DNA of 9,525 bases from Gammaproteobacteria bacterium (lineage in GTDB: Bacteria; Pseudomonadota; Gammaproteobacteria; Eutrophobiales; Eutrophobiaceae). The stretch covers positions 1 through 9,525 of the forward strand of contig QNEM01000062.1 in NCBI GenBank assembly GCA_003645215.1. The letters are read 5' to 3'. Under the pieces are notes generated by a model. That model saw only the letters and a list, made by a program, of their open reading frames with translations. It made no database searches and was not told where the DNA came from. A program made the position numbers and the translations under genes. This document shows positions 6,327 through 9,525 of the stretch, in pieces (position 1 is the first letter of the stretch; each line of letters opens with the position of its first letter).

Positions 6327-7184
6327 ATGACTCATCCCAGCCAGGTATCCAGATTACAGGATGCGGTCATGAATAGTTTCATCACCGAGGTAAATTCACT
6401 GAAACCCGGGAATGTTAGCCCTTATTCCGAAGGCCACGACATGATCGTGGCTGATTTTGTCAAAAGTGCAGAATTAGCCACCCCAATATTGTGTGATCCC
6501 TCATTGTCTGTGGGAGAACGCATACTCGAAAGCGTCAAGTTGACCATGTCCGAGGTCGGATGCAATACCAATCTTGGCATGTTGCTATTATTTGCCCCCC
6601 TGATCCGGGGCGCAGAGCTTGGAGTAGCGCAGCTACAATCGAATCTGGGATTAGTTCTACAGGAACTTAATGACAGGGATACAGCTTGTATATTTGCGGC
6701 CATCAGTCATGCCAGCCCTGGTGGACTGGGCGAGAGTGAAAAATATGATGTAAATCAGAAGTTGCAGGACAATATTACCCTGCAAATGGCGATGACAGAG
6801 GCAAAAGACAGGGATCTAATTGCAAAACAATATGTTACAGATTTCGAGGACATATTCTCCACAGGATCCGATTGCATAGAGGACTTTGCTCTACGGTGGA
6901 ATAGTGTACAATGGTCTGCTGTAGCCTGTTATATGGGGTTTATGGCTGAGTTTCCTGATTCACATATCAGGCGAAAGTACGGACATGAAGTCGCAGAACA
7001 GATAAAAATAAATGCGGCTCCCATTGCAACAGCATTTCGAGAACAAGATAGCCCGGAAGAGGCTACTGAGATGCTGATGAAATTCGACAAGGCACTGAAA
7101 CAAAAAGGCGTTAATCCAGGAACCAGCGCAGATTTAACTGCTGCAAGTCTTCTGGTTTACCATTTAGGGAAAACTGTTTTATAG
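6327..7184 (+). CDS. Orf7-type CitG/MdcB-like protein (triphosphoribosyl-dephospho-CoA synthase family)
   Basis: A 285-aa protein of the CitG/MdcB superfamily in the version carried by H4MPT islands (Orf7). CitG makes triphosphoribosyl-dephospho-CoA by ribosylating dephospho-CoA's adenosine with ATP. The conserved family blocks are LKPGNVSPYSEGHDM (residues 25-39), DFVKSAELATPIL (43-55) and VGCNTNLGMLLLFAPL (77-92), with a SHASPGGLG stretch further on. No citrate lyase or malonate decarboxylase genes are nearby, so the citrate-lyase role is unlikely; an analogous ribosylation or nucleotidyl step in H4MPT or methylofuran biosynthesis is inferred. The ATG follows the previous stop by 7 bp and has only a poor ribosome binding site, implying co-translation. 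It ends the mch-linked transcript 97 bp before the fae leader. Confidence 0.85.
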   Translation: MTHPSQVSRLQDAVMNSFITEVNSLKPGNVSPYSEGHDMIVADFVKSAELATPILCDPSLSVGERILESVKLTMSEVGCNTNLGMLLLFAPLIRGAELGVAQLQSNLGLVLQELNDRDTACIFAAISHASPGGLGESEKYDVNQKLQDNITLQMAMTEAKDRDLIAKQYVTDFEDIFSTGSDCIEDFALRWNSVQWSAVACYMGFMAEFPDSHIRRKYGHEVAEQIKINAAPIATAFREQDSPEEATEMLMKFDKALKQKGVNPGTSADLTAASLLVYHLGKTVL

Positions 7185-7185
7185 A
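7156..7185 (+). promoter_or_regulatory. Weak candidate promoter for fae overlapping the orf7 end
   Basis: TTTACC (7156-7161) and TATAGA (7180-7185) are separated by 18 bp; each matches 4 of 6 consensus bases. Between them lies AAAAC-T-GTTTT (7170-7180), an odd-centred palindrome that could be an operator. fae is normally very highly expressed, so a dedicated promoter here is plausible, but the match is too weak to be sure. Confidence 0.25.
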
Positions 7186-7232
7186 ATTGTTGGTGTATAG
7201 ATATTTTTATCTGTACGTCGGCTTATTTGGAC

Positions 7233-7255
7233 GGGGAGATGATCCCCATATTTTT
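7233..7255 (+). terminator. Weak hairpin with T-run between orf7 and fae (terminator or leader attenuator)
   Basis: GGGGA (7233-7237) pairs with TCCCC (7243-7247) around a GATGA loop, followed by ATA and five T residues (7251-7255). This has the shape of a short rho-independent terminator. It may end the mch-orf5-orf7 transcript while fae starts independently, or act inside the fae leader. A 5-bp stem makes it weak. Confidence 0.4.
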
Positions 7256-7265
7256 AAACTACTAG

Positions 7266-7300
7266 ATTAGGAAAACAGACTATGTCTATATTAGGAAAAC
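7266..7300 (+). repeat. Direct repeat of ATTAGGAAAAC flanking the upstream fae ATG
   Basis: The 11-mer ATTAGGAAAAC occurs at 7266-7276 and 7290-7300. The first copy supplies an AGGA 9 nt before the ATG at 7282, the second lies inside the codons that follow. A related TTAGGGAAAAC is at the orf7 end (7164-7174). A small local duplication is the simplest explanation. Confidence 0.55.
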
Positions 7301-7332
7301 TGTTTGGCTTTCTAGCTGGAGGAGATAATAAA

Positions 7333-7845
7333 ATGGCAGTTATTGATAGAGTACTACTTGGTGAAGCACTGGTTGGCGACGGTAATGAAGTTGCCCATAT
7401 TGATTTAATGATGGGTCCTCGCGGAAGTGCTGCTGAAACAGCTTTTTGTAATGCCCTGGTAAACAATAAAGATGGTTTCAGCACTCTGTTAGCTGTTGTT
7501 GCTCCAAACCTGGCTTGTAAACCTGATACAATTCTTTTCAACAAAGTTACCATCAAAGGTGGCAAACAGGCTGTTCAAATGTTTGGTCCTGCACAGCGTG
7601 CTGTTGCTATGGCGGTTATGGATTGCGTTGAAGACGGTACTATCCCGGCTGACGAAGCTGATGATATTTTCATCAGTGTTGGTGTATTCATTCATTGGGA
7701 AGCTGATGATGATACTAAAATCCAGGATTACAACTACGAAGCTACCAAGCTTTCAATCAAACGTGCTGTATCTCGTGAACCAAAATCTACTGAAGTATTG
7801 AGCAAACGTGGTTCTGCAGGTCATCCTTTTGCTGCACACGAATAA
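7333..7845 (+). CDS. fae: Formaldehyde-activating enzyme
   Basis: Fae catalyses condensation of formaldehyde with H4MPT to methylene-H4MPT, the entry and detoxification step of the pathway. From the ATG at 7333 the protein is 170 aa, the classical Fae length, and begins MAVIDRVLLGEALVGDGNEV as in known Fae proteins. The catalytic-region histidine (AHIDLMMGPRGSAAETAF, His at residue 22) is present, as are APNL, NKVTIKG, KQAVQMFGPAQRAV, GTIPADEADD, GVFIHWEADDD and the C-terminal HPFAAHE. GGAGGAG at 7318-7324, 8 nt upstream, is a near-perfect ribosome binding site and decides this start. An in-frame ATG at 7282, also with AGGA at proper spacing, would add 17 residues (MSILGKLFGFLAGGDNK). Codon use is strongly biased (GCT, GGT, GAA, AAA), as expected for a very highly expressed gene. 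Confidence 0.96.
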   Translation: MAVIDRVLLGEALVGDGNEVAHIDLMMGPRGSAAETAFCNALVNNKDGFSTLLAVVAPNLACKPDTILFNKVTIKGGKQAVQMFGPAQRAVAMAVMDCVEDGTIPADEADDIFISVGVFIHWEADDDTKIQDYNYEATKLSIKRAVSREPKSTEVLSKRGSAGHPFAAHE

Positions 7846-7879
7846 TATATAGTTATATATGTTATAAAAATAATACGAA

Positions 7880-7900
7880 GCTGTTTTACAGCATAGTTTT
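7880..7900 (+). terminator. Small upstream hairpin GCTGT-TTT-ACAGC with T-rich tail
   Basis: GCTGT (7880-7884) pairs with ACAGC (7888-7892) over a TTT loop, followed by ATAGTTTT (7893-7900). On its own it would be a weak terminator; it sits 15 bp before the strong one and may act with it after fae. Confidence 0.35.
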
Positions 7901-7906
7901 ATTATT

Positions 7907-7937
7907 AAATGCCCCGTTTTACGGGGCATTTTTTTTT
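7907..7937 (+). terminator. Strong rho-independent terminator of fae
   Basis: An 11-bp perfect stem, AAATGCCCCGT (7907-7917) with ACGGGGCATTT (7921-7931), closes a TTT loop and is followed by a run of nine T residues (7929-7937). It lies 61 bp after the fae stop. On the minus strand the tail (TTTAATAATAAAA) is less good, but the same hairpin may partly terminate the convergent HisA-like gene, whose stop codon (7921-7919) lies at the hairpin loop. Confidence 0.93.
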
Positions 7938-8623
7938 GTGAATTTTAATAATGTGTCAGGTGTGATTTGTTGCGTATGCAGTGCGGTCGCAATCAGTACA
8001 CCATCAATGCCCATATCATTTAATACCTGTAAATCATCTTCATGACGTACACCGCCTGCAGCATATATTTTTCTGTCACCAGCAGTATTTTGTATGTCGG
8101 AAATGAGTTTGTAATCTGGCCCATTATTAGAGCCAACACGTGAGAGGCTCATGACGATAATTGTTTCTGGCCACAGGTCTGTTTTTAGCAATAAATTTTG
8201 ATGACCAAAGAAATTATTTGTCTGAAAATCCAGAGATAAAATTATTTCCGGGCTTAATGTGACAAGCTCATTCAATGTTGCTGGAGAAATATTTGTTTCG
8301 CTGCCGATTACATGTTGTCTACGTGACTGAATATCAAGTTCGATTGCTGTGGATATGCCCTGATCAACCCAGAATGAAACAGACTGAAATTTATTCAGTA
8401 ACTGTTCAATTATCTGGTCATTATTTGTACGGCCCTGGATGGCGTCAAGATCAGCAATATAAACTGTTTTAAACGGGTATGTGTCAATGAAGGCTTGTAC
8501 AATATCCTCCGGACAATGACCATTACAAAGAGAAGTCTGTAATGGACGATAATTTCGACGCTGTCCTTTGACGGCGTGGACAACCTGATTCTGACGAAGA
8601 TCAATGACAGGAATAATTTCCAT
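7919..8623 (-). CDS. HisA/HisF-related (beta-alpha)8-barrel protein of the methylotroph/methanogen type
   Basis: From the ATG at 8623 the protein is 234 aa, a full single TIM barrel. It begins MEIIPVIDLRQNQVVHAVKG like HisA, with the first catalytic-type Asp at residue 8 and a second at 132 (ILSLDFQ). TVYIADLDAIQG (53-64) and the phosphate-binding end YAAGGVRHEDDLQVLNDMGIDGVLIATALH (187-216) are present. Its YRPLQT and VDQGI segments resemble the HisA/HisF-related family of methanogens and H4MPT-containing methylotrophs rather than true HisA, and no histidine genes are near. A role in cofactor biosynthesis is inferred; the reaction is unknown. The open frame extends back to 8842, but that part is antisense to the neighbouring gene and lacks homology. 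No ribosome binding site is visible; a poor promoter-like pair (TTGTCT at 8692-8687, GATAAA near 8670-8665) lies inside the divergent gene. Confidence 0.85.
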   Translation of the reverse strand: MEIIPVIDLRQNQVVHAVKGQRRNYRPLQTSLCNGHCPEDIVQAFIDTYPFKTVYIADLDAIQGRTNNDQIIEQLLNKFQSVSFWVDQGISTAIELDIQSRRQHVIGSETNISPATLNELVTLSPEIILSLDFQTNNFFGHQNLLLKTDLWPETIIVMSLSRVGSNNGPDYKLISDIQNTAGDRKIYAAGGVRHEDDLQVLNDMGIDGVLIATALHTQQITPDTLLKFTKKNAP

Positions 8624-8642
8624 ATGAAAGTAGTTTGGGTAT

Positions 8643-9525
8643 ATGCGTTTATTTATTTGTGAGTTTATCACGGGTGGTGGTCTGCAAGACAAGGAATTGC
8701 CTGATGGTTTGGCCAGAGAAGGCAATATGATGCTTGAAGCCGTCCTCACCGATCTTCTGCAAACAGGCATCACAGATATTATTACCACACGGGATGATCG
8801 TCTTGACGAACTTTCACTTCCTGTAAAACAAACCGCAATCAATGGGGATATCTATAGTTGCTGGCAATCTTGTATGGATGATGCGGATGCAGTTTTGATT
8901 ATTGCACCTGAGAGTGAAAACGTTTTATTTAACTTAACATTAATGGCAGAACGGTCTGATTGTTATCTTTTGGGGAGCTCTTCTGGATCAGTGCAGATTA
9001 ATAGCAGTAAATTGAGTACTGCTAATTTACTGCATAAAAATAATATAACTTGTATAGAAACATCAGCATTAGAAGATAAAACTGTTGATGAATCTCAAAA
9101 TGGCTGGGTGATCAAACCGGATGATGGTGTCGGCGCAGAAGATTGTTATTTCTGTGCTGATAGAGATGAATTGGATGAATTAATAAGCTCAATCAATACT
9201 GAAAATTTTGTGATCCAGGAATATGTGCCCGGTATTCCAGCAAGTCTTTCAATGATTTGTCATCAGGGAAAGACACAATTACTGGCCTGTAATAAACAAA
9301 TGTTCAGTTTCGATCCCGATAGCCCCACTGCAAAAGGCGAATTGCAGGGACTTGTCGTCAATGGGATGTTAGAAAAATGGGATATGTTTAATACCGTAGC
9401 GCAAAATATTGCCAGGGCAGATACGGGTCTGTGGGGATATATTGGCGTTGACCTGATAGTTACTGAAGCTGGCGCTGTCGTCGTGGAGATAAACCCTCGT
9501 CTAACAACTTCCTATGTTGGCTTAA
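8643..9525 (+). CDS. MfnD/Orf17-type ATP-grasp ligase, C-terminus cut by right edge
   Basis: The frame is open from an ATG at 8643 to the window end (294 complete codons). The N-terminus MRLFICEFITGGGL and REGNMMLEAVLTDLL (residues 25-39) match the predicted ATP-dependent carboligase family that includes archaeal MfnD (tyramine-glutamate ligase of methanofuran synthesis) and methylotroph Orf17. ATP-grasp elements follow: a pre-ATP strand GWVIKPDDGVGAEDCYF (154-170), FVIQEYVPGIPASLSM (189-204), and GYIGVDLIVTEAGAVVVEINPRLTTSYVGL (265-294) with the Mg-binding Glu/Asn. It probably makes an amide bond to glutamate during methylofuran assembly, by analogy only. In the frame, a TAG at 8631-8633 precludes a longer N-terminus, and no good ribosome binding site precedes the ATG. 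The neighbouring ATG at 8624 is in another frame and quickly stops. Confidence 0.87.
   Translation, partial: MRLFICEFITGGGLQDKELPDGLAREGNMMLEAVLTDLLQTGITDIITTRDDRLDELSLPVKQTAINGDIYSCWQSCMDDADAVLIIAPESENVLFNLTLMAERSDCYLLGSSSGSVQINSSKLSTANLLHKNNITCIETSALEDKTVDESQNGWVIKPDDGVGAEDCYFCADRDELDELISSINTENFVIQEYVPGIPASLSMICHQGKTQLLACNKQMFSFDPDSPTAKGELQGLVVNGMLEKWDMFNTVAQNIARADTGLWGYIGVDLIVTEAGAVVVEINPRLTTSYVGL

Noticed and set aside
8624..8662. ATG at 8624 abutting the HisA-like start as the start of the ATP-grasp gene
   Set aside because: This frame reads into a TGA after twelve codons; the ATP-grasp homology is in the frame starting at 8643.
8624..8842. N-terminal extension of the HisA-like frame by 73 codons
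   Set aside because: The canonical HisA-like start MEIIPVIDL is at 8623, and the extension is antisense to the conserved N-terminus of the MfnD-like gene.

Overview
The window is a bacterial C1-metabolism island for the tetrahydromethanopterin (H4MPT)/methylofuran-linked oxidation of formaldehyde. Mtd, Mch, Fae, the beta-RFA-P synthase and formylmethanofuran dehydrogenase-type subunits occur together with the satellite proteins first described beside them in Methylobacterium (orfY, orf5, orf7, orf17). This combination is diagnostic of an aerobic methylotroph or methanotroph. The moderate, slightly AT-leaning composition and the gene style suggest a proteobacterium, possibly a gammaproteobacterial methylotroph or methanotroph. 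That taxonomic guess is inference; no taxonomic marker is present.

Layout. Positions 1-972 (minus strand): the 5' part of fhcB (cut by the left edge), preceded by a small FwdD-like molybdopterin-binding subunit. Positions 973-1243: a divergent regulatory region dense in short inverted and direct repeats (ACAGTA/TACTGT half-sites). Positions 1244-7184 (plus strand): mptG, mtdB, an OrfY-type ATP-grasp protein, mch, an Orf5-type RimK-like ATP-grasp protein and an Orf7-type CitG-like protein. These are tightly packed, with two gene overlaps and one 103-bp gap before mch. Positions 7185-7845: fae, with its own leader, two competing ribosome binding sites and a strong terminator. Positions 7919-8623 (minus strand): a HisA/HisF-related protein whose stop codon lies inside the fae terminator hairpin. 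Positions 8643-9525 (plus strand): an MfnD/Orf17-type ATP-grasp ligase, divergent from the HisA-like gene and cut by the right edge.

How it works together. Fae condenses formaldehyde with H4MPT to methylene-H4MPT, MtdB oxidises it to methenyl-H4MPT, and Mch hydrolyses that to formyl-H4MPT. The Fhc/Fwd-type complex, partly encoded at the left edge, takes the formyl group onward through methylofuran. MptG makes a committed intermediate of the pterin cofactor. The three ATP-grasp proteins, the CitG-like protein and the HisA-like protein are probably cofactor-biosynthesis or cofactor-modification enzymes whose exact steps cannot be read from sequence.

The points most worth following up are: the FhcB fragment retains Fe-S and metal-ligand type cysteines and is paired with a FwdD-type domain, which suggests a redox-active, metal-containing complex rather than a hydrolase-only one; the repeat array in the fwdD/mptG divergent promoter; the two alternative fae starts; and the group of uncharacterised cofactor enzymes.
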